Assembly: GCF_039539445.1 (NCBI RefSeq)
Contig: NZ_BAABDD010000002.1
Location: 328,725 to 392,724, forward strand
Origin: Salinactinospora qingdaonensis
GTDB lineage: Bacteria > Actinomycetota > Actinomycetes > Streptosporangiales > Streptosporangiaceae
DNA: 64,000 bases
Reading direction: 5' to 3'
Below are positions 7,767-16,166 of this stretch, in pieces. Both the position numbers and the translations under genes were made by a program. The first letter of the stretch is position 1, and every line of letters begins with the position of its first letter. The notes under the pieces were generated by a model. The model was given only the letters and a program-made list of their open reading frames with translations. It searched no databases and was not told the DNA's origin.

Positions 7767-9125
7767 ATGGAACGTCGCATCTTTGGCCTGGAGAACGAAT
7801 ACGGCGTCACCTGTACGTTCCGGGGGCAGCGCAGGCTGAGCCCCGACGAGGTGGCGCGCTACCTGTTCCGCCGTGTGGTGTCGTGGGGGCGCAGCAGCAA
7901 CGTCTTCCTGCGCAACGGCGCACGGCTCTACCTCGACGTGGGCAGTCACCCCGAGTACGCCACCCCCGAGTGCGACAGCCTGCTCGACCTCGTCGCTCAC
8001 GACAAGGCCGGCGAGCGCATCCTGGAGGGGCTCCAGGTCGACGCTGAGCAGCGCCTCCACGAAGAGGGCATCGCCGGCGAGATCTACCTGTTCAAAAACA
8101 ACACCGACTCGGCCGGTAACTCCTACGGTTGCCACGAGAACTACCTGGTGGGGCGCCACGGCGAGTTCGGGCGGCTGGCCGACATCCTCATCCCCTTCCT
8201 GGTGACGCGCCAGCTCATCTGTGGAGCGGGCAAGGTGTTGCAGACACCGCGTGGCGCGCTGTTTTGCGTGAGCCAGCGCGCAGAACACATCTGGGAAGGG
8301 GTCTCCTCGGCCACCACCCGGTCGCGCCCCATCATCAACACGCGCGACGAGCCCCACGCCGACGCTGAGCGGTTCCGGCGCCTCCACGTGATAGTAGGCG
8401 ACTCCAACATGAGCGAGGTGACGACTCTCCTCAAGCTCGCCTCGACCGACCTGGTGCTGCGCATGGTCGAGGACGGCGTGGTGATGCGTGACTACACCCT
8501 GGAAAACCCCATCCGGGCCATAAGGGAGGTCAGCCACGACATGACCGGCCGGCGCAAGGTCCGTCTGGCCAACGGTCGCGAAGCGAGCGCGCTGGAGATC
8601 CAGCGCGAGTACCTGGAGAAGGTGCAGTCTTTTGTCGATCGCCGCGGCACCGACGCCATCGGCAAGCGGGTCCTGGAATTGTGGCAGCGCACCCTGGAAG
8701 CCATCGAGACGGGCAACCTCTCGTTGGTCGAGCGCGAGATCGACTGGGTAGCCAAATACCAGCTTCTGGAGCGCTACCGCGACAAGCACGGGCTGTCGCT
8801 CTCGTCGCCGCGCGTGGCCCAACTCGACCTCACCTACCACGACATCCACCGCGAGCGGGGGCTGTTCTACCTGATGCAGAGCCGAGGTCAGTTGGAGCGC
8901 GTCATCACCGACCTGAAGAGCTTCGAAGCCAAGTCGGTGCCGCCGCAGAGTACGCGGGCCCGACTCCGCGGCGAGTTCATCCGCAAGGCCCAGGAGCGGC
9001 GCCGCGACTTCACCGTCGACTGGGTCCACCTCAAACTCAATGACCAGGCACAACGTACAGTGTTGTGTAAAGATCCGTTTAAGGCGGTCGACGAGCGCGT
9101 CGAAAAGCTCATCGCTGGAATGTAA
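7767..9125 (+). CDS. pafA: PafA, Pup-protein ligase
   Basis: 452 residues, the usual family length. PafA phosphorylates the C-terminal Glu of Pup with ATP and transfers it to substrate lysines. The start MERRIFGLENEYGVTCTF holds the catalytic loop of the glutamine-synthetase-like fold. YLDVGSHPEYATPECD is the Mg/ATP-binding segment, FKNNTDSAGNSYGCHENYL follows, and GDSNMSEVTTLLKLASTDL is shared with Dop. The C-terminal small domain ends FKAVDERVEKLIAGM. ATG 7767 has GGGAG nine bases upstream; seven extra in-frame codons before it are not part of the family. Confidence 0.97.
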   Translation: MERRIFGLENEYGVTCTFRGQRRLSPDEVARYLFRRVVSWGRSSNVFLRNGARLYLDVGSHPEYATPECDSLLDLVAHDKAGERILEGLQVDAEQRLHEEGIAGEIYLFKNNTDSAGNSYGCHENYLVGRHGEFGRLADILIPFLVTRQLICGAGKVLQTPRGALFCVSQRAEHIWEGVSSATTRSRPIINTRDEPHADAERFRRLHVIVGDSNMSEVTTLLKLASTDLVLRMVEDGVVMRDYTLENPIRAIREVSHDMTGRRKVRLANGREASALEIQREYLEKVQSFVDRRGTDAIGKRVLELWQRTLEAIETGNLSLVEREIDWVAKYQLLERYRDKHGLSLSSPRVAQLDLTYHDIHRERGLFYLMQSRGQLERVITDLKSFEAKSVPPQSTRARLRGEFIRKAQERRRDFTVDWVHLKLNDQAQRTVLCKDPFKAVDERVEKLIAGM

Positions 9126-9134
9126 GACCGCCTG

Positions 9135-9170
9135 CCCGGCCCCGCCTGCCCGTTCCGGCGCGGGGCCGGG
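9135..9170 (+). terminator. terminator after pafA
   Basis: CCCGGCCCCGC (9135-9145) pairs with GCGGGGCCGGG (9160-9170). The sequence after it is T-rich (TCTTACTCTTTCTTTA), closer to a classic intrinsic terminator than others in the window. Confidence 0.75.
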
Positions 9171-9272
9171 GGCGTCTTCCCGCATTCTTACTCTTTCTTT
9201 ACCCGGCGGGTGCACTATGACGGTTCCGATACAGTGTCTGGGACTTCCGTCGGATTCTAGAGGTAGTGAGAT

Positions 9273-10346
9273 ATGCGTCCACGTGCAACCGCGCTCCTCG
9301 CGGTGCCGTTCTCAGCTTTGCTCCTGGCCACCACGGGATGCGGGGCGATACCCGAGGACTGGCGGACGCCCGCCTTCATGCAATCCGACGAGCGCGAGCT
9401 CGACGACAGGTTGCCCACGGTCAACGGTGAGGTCGGCGACCCCCCCGAGGTTTCCTTCCCCGACATTGTTCCCCCCGAGGAACAGATCTCTGGCGTGATC
9501 GAGAAGGGGGAGAACAAGGGCGGCGAACTCGTCCGCTCCGACGACATCCTCCTCGCCGACATCGTCGGCTACAAATGGACGGCCAAGGGCGAGACCGAGC
9601 AGGACCAGTCCACCTACGAGACCGGCACGCCGGTGCTGTTGCAGATGGGACAGCTCAGCGAGGAGATCACGCAGGCCCTCATCGACCAGCCGGTGGGCAG
9701 TCGCGTCGCCTACGTCTTCCCCTCCACCGGTTCCTCCCAGTCGGCCAGCCCCTCGCCTGAGCCGGGGGCCTCGGTGTCGATCGTCGACATCCACGAGCGC
9801 TACGGCAAGGGCGACGTCGTGCCGGGCAAGCAGAGCACCAACGGTGGCGATGGGCTGCCCACCGTGACCGACACCGGTCACGACATGCCCGAGATCGAGA
9901 TCCCCGAGAGCGACCCGCCCGAGGAGCTGGAGACCGTCACCCTCATCGAGGGCGACGGCCCCGAGGTCACCGAAGGCCAACAGTTGGTCACCCAGTACAC
10001 CGGCGTCACCTGGAACGACGGTGAGGTCTTCGATGCCACCTGGCAGCGCGGCGGCGCACCGTCGAGCTTCCCTATCGGGGTGGGCCAAGTCATCCCCGGC
10101 TGGGACCAGGGACTGGTCGGCGCGAACGTCGGTAGCCGCGTCATGCTGGTGATCCCGCCGGATCTCGCCTACGGCGAAGCCGACGAGTCCTCGCAGGCTT
10201 CCGGACAGCCCACCGGCACCTTGGTCTTCGTCGTCGACATCCTCGGCGCCGTCGACTCCCAGCCCGAGCAGACGGCCCCGCCCTCGCCCAGCGCCCCCGC
10301 GACACCCTCCACCGACCCCTCCGAGGGGCAGGACCAGCAGGAGTAG
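9273..10346 (+). CDS. FKBP-type peptidyl-prolyl isomerase lipoprotein
   Basis: 357 residues. A signal peptide ends in the lipobox ATTGC, with Cys23 as the lipidated residue, so it is exported and anchored outside the membrane. Residues about 85-175 look like a degenerate first FKBP unit (GTPVLLQMGQLSEEITQALI). Residues about 225-325 form a full FKBP domain with QLVTQYTGVTWNDGEVFDAT, then IGVGQVIPGWDQGLVGANVG and RVMLVIPPDLAYGE. The C-terminus is a Pro/Ser/Thr tail. It would catalyse proline isomerisation in folding of exported proteins. An FKBP lipoprotein between pafA and pafBC is usual in actinobacteria. ATG 9273 has a GAGGT-like site upstream. Confidence 0.92.
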   Translation: MRPRATALLAVPFSALLLATTGCGAIPEDWRTPAFMQSDERELDDRLPTVNGEVGDPPEVSFPDIVPPEEQISGVIEKGENKGGELVRSDDILLADIVGYKWTAKGETEQDQSTYETGTPVLLQMGQLSEEITQALIDQPVGSRVAYVFPSTGSSQSASPSPEPGASVSIVDIHERYGKGDVVPGKQSTNGGDGLPTVTDTGHDMPEIEIPESDPPEELETVTLIEGDGPEVTEGQQLVTQYTGVTWNDGEVFDATWQRGGAPSSFPIGVGQVIPGWDQGLVGANVGSRVMLVIPPDLAYGEADESSQASGQPTGTLVFVVDILGAVDSQPEQTAPPSPSAPATPSTDPSEGQDQQE

Positions 10347-10374
10347 CCCCGACAGCCGGCTGATCGGGATACGG

Positions 10375-10412
10375 GCGGCTCACCCTATGGCTTCGGCCGT
10401 GGGGTGAGCCGC
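10375..10412. terminator. terminator after the FKBP gene
   Basis: GCGGCTCACCC (10375-10385) pairs with GGGTGAGCCGC (10402-10412), with further pairing towards a TTCG-type loop. Confidence 0.75.
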
Positions 10413-10424
10413 TTTCCGTGATTT

Positions 10425-10464
10425 CCTCGATCGCTGCGCAATCTCGACAGCCTGGGGCGGGCTG
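10425..10464. repeat. two-hairpin dispersed repeat, copy A
   Basis: This 40-base unit matches 63862-63901 at 35 of 40 positions. It contains GATCGC-tgc-GCAATC (one mispair) and CAGCCTG-ggg-CGGGCTG (with one G-T wobble). It lies between two terminator hairpins in a convergent intergenic gap, a typical home for REP-like elements. Confidence 0.6.
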
Positions 10465-10529
10465 CGGCCAACGGAAGACGAGATCTCCCCGACGCCAGCT
10501 ATGGGCGGGAACGCACCTCGGCCTGCCAC

Positions 10530-10570
10530 CTTGGGGCGTGGCCCGAGCGTCAGTCGGGCCACGCCCCAAG
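10530..10570 (-). terminator. terminator for the DUF3866 gene
   Basis: Arms of 17 bases (10530-10546 and 10554-10570) pair perfectly with a 7-base loop, 36 bases beyond the end of the minus-strand gene. Confidence 0.8.
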
Positions 10571-10605
10571 GAAACGGGGCGGGCGCCGCCTGCGCCCTGA
10601 TGTGG

Positions 10606-11700
10606 CTAGGGCCGTGCACTGTCGTTGACCAGCCGCGCGGCATGACGTCCGGCCGCCGCGCTGGCCAGGAAGGCGGCGGAATCCTCCTCCAGCGAGCGCC
10701 CCATACTCGACAGTCGCACCGGGAGCCGGCGCAGCGCCGTCATCGCACCGTCAAGATCGACCTCCACCAGCCGGTGGCGCTGTCCCAAGGCGGCAGCGTC
10801 GGCACGCACGCGCTCCCCGATCTCCCCGGCCAGGTCGGGCACAGCGACGTCGGCCGGGGCCAGCGCCACCCGGCCGTAGGCGGTCAGGCTGTGGTGCGAC
10901 ACGCCTTGGTGGCGCTCGCGCGGATCGGCCGCGCTCACCCGCAGCGCAGCCACGGCCCGTCCGTCCAACACGGCGGCGGCGTTGAGCGCCTCGCCCGCGG
11001 CAACACCGGAGAAGCCCCACGCGGTGCCCGTGCCGAGATTGCCCGGCCCTTGGGCGACGACAGCCAACTCCGCGTCGAGCACGTGGCGCGCTGCCAACAG
11101 CCCATTGTGCACGGTCACGGCCTCCACATCGCCGCCGAAAGCCTGCCCCACCGTCACCGTCGCCGTCAGCAGCCCTGCCGCGCGTAGCACGGCCGTGGTG
11201 CGGGAGAACCACGCCGGCAGCGCCCCGCCGTCGAGCATCACATAGACCACCCGCACCGCGGGACGCTCCAGCCGCGCCCCGGCGATCACCGCCGGCAGCG
11301 CCGAATGCAGATCGGCGGTGACCACTGGCATGCCGGCCACGTCGGCGGCGTCGCGCAGTACCGCGTGATGGGGCGACGCCGGTTCGTCGACGCCCAGCAC
11401 GGTGGTCTGGGACGGGGTGTAGCGGGCCTTCATCAGGTGTCCAGGGCCGGTGGGATCGGGCGGCGGCCGGTCGGGGACTGCCACGACCATGGCGTAGCCG
11501 CCCGTGCCCAACCCCAGTTCCAGGGCCGTGGTGTTGAGCAGGACCCGCTCGCCGACCTCGGGGCGGCCCACCAGCTCGGTATAGGCTAGCGCCGGACATG
11601 GCACGTGTGCGTCCTCTTCGCGCACCGCAACCTCCAGCTCAACCACACCCGGCCACTGATCGTTCGTTGCGATCACTTCACCGTCGCGCCATCGGATCAC
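10606..11700 (-). CDS. DUF3866 family protein
   Basis: 364 residues starting MIRWRDGEVIATNDQWPGVV. It matches the actinobacterial DUF3866 family: an N-terminal beta-rich segment (residues about 1-75, with LLNTTALELGLGTGGYAMVV) followed by a larger alpha/beta part with ADLHSALPAVIAG, YVMLDGGALPAWFSR and GPGNLGTGTAWGFSGVAAGE. The function is unknown. The GTG at 11700 has no ribosome binding site, so a leaderless message is likely; 54 upstream codons in the open frame are not part of the family. It is divergent from pafBC with 70 bases between starts, a pairing that is common in actinobacteria. Confidence 0.85.
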   Translation of the reverse strand: MIRWRDGEVIATNDQWPGVVELEVAVREEDAHVPCPALAYTELVGRPEVGERVLLNTTALELGLGTGGYAMVVAVPDRPPPDPTGPGHLMKARYTPSQTTVLGVDEPASPHHAVLRDAADVAGMPVVTADLHSALPAVIAGARLERPAVRVVYVMLDGGALPAWFSRTTAVLRAAGLLTATVTVGQAFGGDVEAVTVHNGLLAARHVLDAELAVVAQGPGNLGTGTAWGFSGVAAGEALNAAAVLDGRAVAALRVSAADPRERHQGVSHHSLTAYGRVALAPADVAVPDLAGEIGERVRADAAALGQRHRLVEVDLDGAMTALRRLPVRLSSMGRSLEEDSAAFLASAAAGRHAARLVNDSARP

Positions 11701-11770
11701 GTTGGCACGGTACCGTTTGCGCTGGAGGCGATGCGGGAAGTGGCGTGTAACGCGGGGGAAGGGCGTGTCG

Positions 11771-13786
11771 ATGTCGCGGCGCAAGACCGAACGGCAACTC
11801 AATCTGGTGATCTGTCTGCTGGCTACTCGGCGTTTCCTGACTGCCCAGGAGATTCGGGCCACCGTCTCCGGCTACGAGGAAGCCGACAGCGACGCCGCCT
11901 TCAAACGCATGTTCGAGCGCGATAAGAAGGAGCTGCGCGCCACCGGCATCCCGATCCAGACCGGTGCGGTCGACGTGTGGGGCGACGAGGAGGGCTACCG
12001 TATCTCCCGCGCCGACTACGAGCTGCCTCCCATCGAACTCAAGCCCGACGAAGCGGCGGTGCTGGGACTAGCCGCGCGCGCCTGGCGCAACGCCGCGCTC
12101 GGTGAGGCCGCCGCCAACGCGATGGTCAAGCTGCGCGCTGCCGGCATCTCCGTCGACGGCGACACCGGCCCCATCATCGCTCCCGTCGTGGGCACCACCG
12201 AACCCGCGTTCCTGCCCATCTGGCAGGCGGTGCGCGACCGCAGGCCGGTCACCTTCGACTACCGCACCCCAGGCAAAGGCGTCCGGCGACGCAAAGTGGA
12301 GCCGTGGGGTGTGGTCAACCGCCGCGGCCACTGGTATCTCGCCGGCCACGACCGCGACGTCGTCCAACGCCGGGTCTTTCGGCTGGGACGCATCGTGGGC
12401 CCGGTGACGATCCTCGGCACCGGACCCGAGGTCACCATCCCCGACGACGTCGACGTGCGCTCCATCGTCAGCGGTCACCACGGCGACCCCGAAGCGGTCG
12501 CCCTCCTGCGGGTGCGTCCCGACTCCGCCCACCAGTTGCGCCGTGCCGCGCGCCGGATCGTTCCCGGCGAGCACTCCACCAACGCCCCCGGATGGGACCG
12601 TGTCGAGTACCCCTACACCGACCTTGCCCGCCTCGTGGCCGACGTCGCCGAGTTCGGCGATCGGGTCATCATCGACGCCCCTGCCGAGGCCCGTACGGCT
12701 CTCGCCGACCACCTCAGCGCTGTGACCGAGCGGGAGATCCCTTCTCCGGGGGAGCCCGCGGTCCCCGCCGTGGCGCCCGAGGACCAGCCGCGGCGGGGGG
12801 TGCGTTCGGCCGAACAGTTGCGCCGGTTGCTCATGTTGGTTCCCTACGCGCTCCACCGCGACGTGCGCGTCGCGGAGGTGGCCGACATGTTCGACCTCAC
12901 CGAAAAGCAGGTCCGCAGCGACTTGAGCCTGCTGTGGATGTGTGGCCTGCCCGGCTACACTCCCGGTGACCTGATCGAGGTCGACCTGGAAGCCGCCCAG
13001 ACCACCGGCGAGATCATCATCGGCAACGCCGAAACCATCGCCACACCGCTGCGGCTCACCGCCGACGAGGCGGCCAGCCTGATCGTCGGCGTGGAGCTGC
13101 TGCGCGAGCTACAGGCCGGAACCGGCGGCGACGATGTCCTCAAACGGGTGGCCGATAAGCTGCGCACGGCCGCTGACACCGCGGTCGAGCGGCTTGCCGA
13201 CGTGGTGCGGGTGGGGGTGGATCTCAGCGACGAGGTCCGCGCTGTTCAACGGCGCGTCCAAGATGCCCTGGAAGCCGGCCAGTTGCTGCACCTGCGTTAC
13301 CTGTCGGGCTATGTCGACGAGGTCACTGAGCGCGACGTTGACCCGATGCGGCTGATCACTCAGGACGGTCTGCCGTTCCTGGAAGGCTGGTGCCGGCTGC
13401 GCGGGGATGTGCGCCTGTTTCGGCTCGACCGGATTCTGGACCTCACGGTGCTGCCCGTGGCCGCTGAGGTGCCCGAGCACGCGCGCGGGCGCGACCTCAC
13501 CGGCGGTGTCCTCCAGTTCACCGCAGAGGATGCGCTGGTCACCCTGGAACTGAGCCCCGCGGCGCGTTGGGTCATCGAGGAATACGTGTGTGTCGACGTC
13601 AGCGAACTCTCCGATGGGGGAGTGCGGGCCACGCTGCGCACGCCTGCTCCCTCATGGGCGCGGCGGCTGGTGCTGCGGTTGGGGCCCACCGCCCGTATCC
13701 TCGCCCCCACCGATCTGGCCGAACGGGTACGCGCCGACGCCCAACGCGCCCTCGCCGCCTATAGGGCCGCAGCCTCCCATGATTGA
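11771..13786 (+). CDS. pafBC: PafBC, fused double WYL-domain DNA-damage regulator
   Basis: 671 residues made of two tandem HTH-WYL modules. The first half has an HTH (RRKTERQLNLVICLLATRRF, residues about 1-70) and a WYL domain (VTFDYRTPGKGVRRRKVEPW then GHWYLAGHD). The second has an HTH (RSAEQLRRLLMLVPYALHRD to LTEKQVRSDLSLLW, about 350-415) and a WYL-like domain (LLHLRYLSGYVDEVTERDVD). In mycobacteria PafB and PafC are separate proteins that act together as a LexA-independent DNA-damage activator; here they are one chain, as in some other actinobacteria. ATG 11771 is eight bases after GGAAGG; a GTG two codons earlier is too close to it. Confidence 0.93.
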   Translation: MSRRKTERQLNLVICLLATRRFLTAQEIRATVSGYEEADSDAAFKRMFERDKKELRATGIPIQTGAVDVWGDEEGYRISRADYELPPIELKPDEAAVLGLAARAWRNAALGEAAANAMVKLRAAGISVDGDTGPIIAPVVGTTEPAFLPIWQAVRDRRPVTFDYRTPGKGVRRRKVEPWGVVNRRGHWYLAGHDRDVVQRRVFRLGRIVGPVTILGTGPEVTIPDDVDVRSIVSGHHGDPEAVALLRVRPDSAHQLRRAARRIVPGEHSTNAPGWDRVEYPYTDLARLVADVAEFGDRVIIDAPAEARTALADHLSAVTEREIPSPGEPAVPAVAPEDQPRRGVRSAEQLRRLLMLVPYALHRDVRVAEVADMFDLTEKQVRSDLSLLWMCGLPGYTPGDLIEVDLEAAQTTGEIIIGNAETIATPLRLTADEAASLIVGVELLRELQAGTGGDDVLKRVADKLRTAADTAVERLADVVRVGVDLSDEVRAVQRRVQDALEAGQLLHLRYLSGYVDEVTERDVDPMRLITQDGLPFLEGWCRLRGDVRLFRLDRILDLTVLPVAAEVPEHARGRDLTGGVLQFTAEDALVTLELSPAARWVIEEYVCVDVSELSDGGVRATLRTPAPSWARRLVLRLGPTARILAPTDLAERVRADAQRALAAYRAAASHD

Positions 13787-13888
13787 GGGGCTCCCAGCGG
13801 GGCGGAAATGCTTCCGTTTCGGGGGTAGCCCCGCCTGGTTTACTCCGGCTCCACTGGTTTTTCACGCGCATCCGAGTAAGCTTGCAGC

Positions 13889-14053
13889 GTGCTCGCTATT
13901 TTCGGTCTCCTCGCTGTCGCCGCTGCTGGGTTACTCGTCATAGGGGCCCTTGTATTTCGGCTCCTGCTGGGGGTACGACAGTTGCAAGCGCACGTGTCGC
14001 GGACCAGAGCGGAGTTGGCACCCCGCTACCGCGTGCTACGTGAGCTAGAGTAA
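13889..14053 (+). CDS. 54-residue single-pass membrane protein
   Basis: Reading from GTG 13889 gives MLAIFGLLAVAAAGLLVIGA, then LVFRLLLGVRQLQAHVSR, ending RYRVLRELE with TAA at 14051-14053. The first 27 residues form one hydrophobic helix and the rest is a basic amphipathic cytoplasmic tail. Coding is supported by codon pattern and by position: a short membrane ORF of this kind is often found between pafBC and tatA in actinobacteria (from memory). The ribosome binding site is weak. The role is unknown; a link to Tat or to membrane organisation would be a guess. Confidence 0.6.
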   Translation: MLAIFGLLAVAAAGLLVIGALVFRLLLGVRQLQAHVSRTRAELAPRYRVLRELE

Positions 14054-14143
14054 GCGGGCACGGGTTGGACGTCCGGGTACACCGTCGCATAGCGGGACAC
14101 GCCCTCAACGGTACGAGGGGGCTCCTGCGGAGAGGATTCAGCC

Positions 14144-14482
14144 ATGAGTTTCGGTCCCAGAGAGATGCTCATTCTCCTCCTGATCGCGCTGCTACTGTTC
14201 GGGGCCAGCCGGCTGCCGCAACTGGCGCGTTCGCTGGGCCGTAGCGCCCGGATCCTCAAGTCCGAGGCCAAGGGACTCGCCGACGAGGACTCCGACGACA
14301 CCAAGAGCGAGGACAAGCCGGCCCCCAAGGACGACACCCCTCACCAAAGCAGTCACCAGGCTTCGGCCGAGGAGAGCGGTCACACCGCACAGCCGCGCCA
14401 GCAGGGCTACCCGCAGCTTCCGGCGGGCCAGCGCATCGTCGACACCGACAGTGAGCCCAGCCGCCACGCTCACGGCGGCTGA
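14144..14482 (+). CDS. tatA: TatA, twin-arginine translocase subunit
   Basis: 112 residues. MSFGPREMLILLLIALLLFG is the transmembrane helix, ASRLPQLARSLGRSARILK is the conserved hinge and amphipathic helix (FG...LP signature), and a long acidic and polar tail follows. TatA multimers form the export path for folded proteins with twin-arginine signals. ATG 14144 has GGAGAGGA upstream. It is longer than E. coli TatA because of the C-terminal tail, as usual in actinobacteria. It forms an operon with tatC. Confidence 0.95.
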   Translation: MSFGPREMLILLLIALLLFGASRLPQLARSLGRSARILKSEAKGLADEDSDDTKSEDKPAPKDDTPHQSSHQASAEESGHTAQPRQQGYPQLPAGQRIVDTDSEPSRHAHGG

Positions 14483-14606
14483 GACCTCGGTAGACGTCCC
14501 GGCGGCAGCCGACGCGGCGGCCCCGGGGAACTTATGTGCGCGGTAGCTTTGGGGTGCCGCATCGACGGTAAACACTTCGTCTTCGGGTCATAGAGGGTAA
14601 GGCGAC

Positions 14607-15467
14607 ATGCGGTTGTGGCGAAGCCGGCGAGAGGCGAACCCGGAGGGGCGCATGTCGCTGGGAGACCATCTGCGCGAACTGCGCGGCCGGGTGTTCAAAG
14701 CGCTCATCTTCATCGCGCTGGGCATGGTGGTGGGCGCCTTGGTCTTCGACCCGGTTTGGGCATTCCTGGAGCGCCCTTACTGCGCGCTGCCCGCCGAGGT
14801 ACGCGGCGGTACCTCCGAGGACTGCGGTCTGATCTTCACGGGCATCTTCGACGCTTTCTTCCTGCGGTTCAAGGTCGCCGTCATCATCGGCCTGCTGGTT
14901 TCCTGCCCGTTCTGGCTGTATCAACTCTGGGCGTTCATCGTCCCGGCCCTTCAGCGGCGCGAGAGCCGTTATACTTACATATTCGTGGGGGCGGCGGTCC
15001 CGCTCTTCATCGGCGGCGCCGCCCTGGCCTACTTCGTGACCCAAAAGGGCATGGAGATCATGTTCGGGTTCTCGCCCGACAACGCCATGCCGATGATCAC
15101 CATCGACAACTACCTCGGCTACATCATCATGATGTTGCTGGTGTTTGGCACAGCGTTCGTGCTGCCCCTCGTCGTGGTGCTGCTCAACTTCTTGGGTATC
15201 CTCTCCCACCAGGTCATCGCCAAGTGGCGGCGCCTCATCATCTTCCTCGCGTTCGTCTTCGCCGCTGTCGCCACTCCCGGCGGTGAGCCCTTCACGATGC
15301 TCGCTTTGGCCGTGCCTGTGGTGGTGCTGTTCGAGATCGCCGAACTTATCGCCTTCCTCAACGACCGCCGCAAGCGCAACGCCGACCCCCTCGCCGAGCT
15401 CGACGACGACGAGATCTCCCCCTTGGAGGAGGACGACGAGGCAGCGCAGACCTCGTCCAAGCGTTAG
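14607..15467 (+). CDS. tatC: TatC, twin-arginine translocase subunit
   Basis: 286 residues with six transmembrane helices. The cytoplasmic N-terminus MSLGDHLRELRGRVFKALIF carries the conserved HLRELR motif, and FFLRFKVAVIIGLLVSCPFW and GTAFVLPLVVVLLNFLGIL are typical helices. TatC recognises the twin-arginine signal peptide. The C-terminus is acidic (DPLAELDDDEISPLEEDDEA). ATG 14607 follows GAGGGTAAGG. It lies 124 bases after tatA. Confidence 0.96.
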   Translation: MRLWRSRREANPEGRMSLGDHLRELRGRVFKALIFIALGMVVGALVFDPVWAFLERPYCALPAEVRGGTSEDCGLIFTGIFDAFFLRFKVAVIIGLLVSCPFWLYQLWAFIVPALQRRESRYTYIFVGAAVPLFIGGAALAYFVTQKGMEIMFGFSPDNAMPMITIDNYLGYIIMMLLVFGTAFVLPLVVVLLNFLGILSHQVIAKWRRLIIFLAFVFAAVATPGGEPFTMLALAVPVVVLFEIAELIAFLNDRRKRNADPLAELDDDEISPLEEDDEAAQTSSKR

Positions 15468-15539
15468 TGTCGCCTCTGAAACATGCCGTCTGTGTACGGC
15501 TAGCTACGCATCCAGGTGACGAAGAAAGAGGGGACCGCC

Positions 15540-15920
15540 ATGAGTGATGAGCACGCCGGTGAGGGTGCCGCCCGCCGCGATCTGCCGCCCGAGGCGCAGG
15601 GCAACGAGAAGTGGCACGACACCACCGATGCGGTGTGGCTGCGCTCTTCGCTTTCGCGCGAGGACTCTGACGCCATCGTCGAGGTCGCCAAGTTCGACGA
15701 CGGCTACCGCGCGGTGCGCGACGGTAAGAACCCCGAAAAGGGCATCTTGTTCTTCACGCCCGCCGAGTGGGAGGCGTTCGTTCTCGGGGCCAAGGACGGC
15801 GAGTTCGACATCCCCGAGGAGTACCTCACCCCAGAGGAAATCGCCATGCAGCGCGGAGAAGTGCCGGTCCACGCCGTGCCCTCGCCCACCAACAATCGTG
15901 AGGCCGAAGAAGCCGAGTAA
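15540..15920 (+). CDS. DUF397 domain protein
   Basis: 126 residues. The DUF397 core spans roughly residues 32-95: DAVWLRSSLSREDSDAIVEV, then GYRAVRDGKNPEKGILFFT and PAEWEAFVLGAKDGEFD. DUF397 proteins are usually 60-70 residues and sit next to XRE-type regulators with a helix-turn-helix, as toxin-antitoxin-like or developmental pairs. Here no such partner is adjacent, and the protein has N- and C-terminal polar extensions. ATG 15540 is preceded by AAAGAGGGGA. Confidence 0.85.
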   Translation: MSDEHAGEGAARRDLPPEAQGNEKWHDTTDAVWLRSSLSREDSDAIVEVAKFDDGYRAVRDGKNPEKGILFFTPAEWEAFVLGAKDGEFDIPEEYLTPEEIAMQRGEVPVHAVPSPTNNREAEEAE

Positions 15921-16166
15921 GTCCGCAGGGCCGCGTGCTCGTCGGTGCTAGGCGGTCCCGGCGGCGATACGCGCCACGGTGCGGCGTGCCGCCGGGACCC
16001 GCCGGAGTCTCTCCCGCGGCGATGCGCGGCCCACAGCCCAGGCCGCGGTGAGCCGGCGACACGGGCCACGCTCTGCGGCCGGAAGCGACTGCGGAGCGTG
16101 GTGGTGGAGCGACGCGCTGCGGTGACGAGTCCACTCGACTTTACACACACCATAGGCTTGGTCGAT

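Noticed and set aside
7758..9215. Minus-strand open frame of 485 codons across pafA
   Set aside because: It is fully antisense to pafA, which has clear family motifs.
15945..16166. N-terminal extension of HelY by about 74 codons
   Set aside because: The extension has no similarity to the family and includes Arg/Pro-rich noise.
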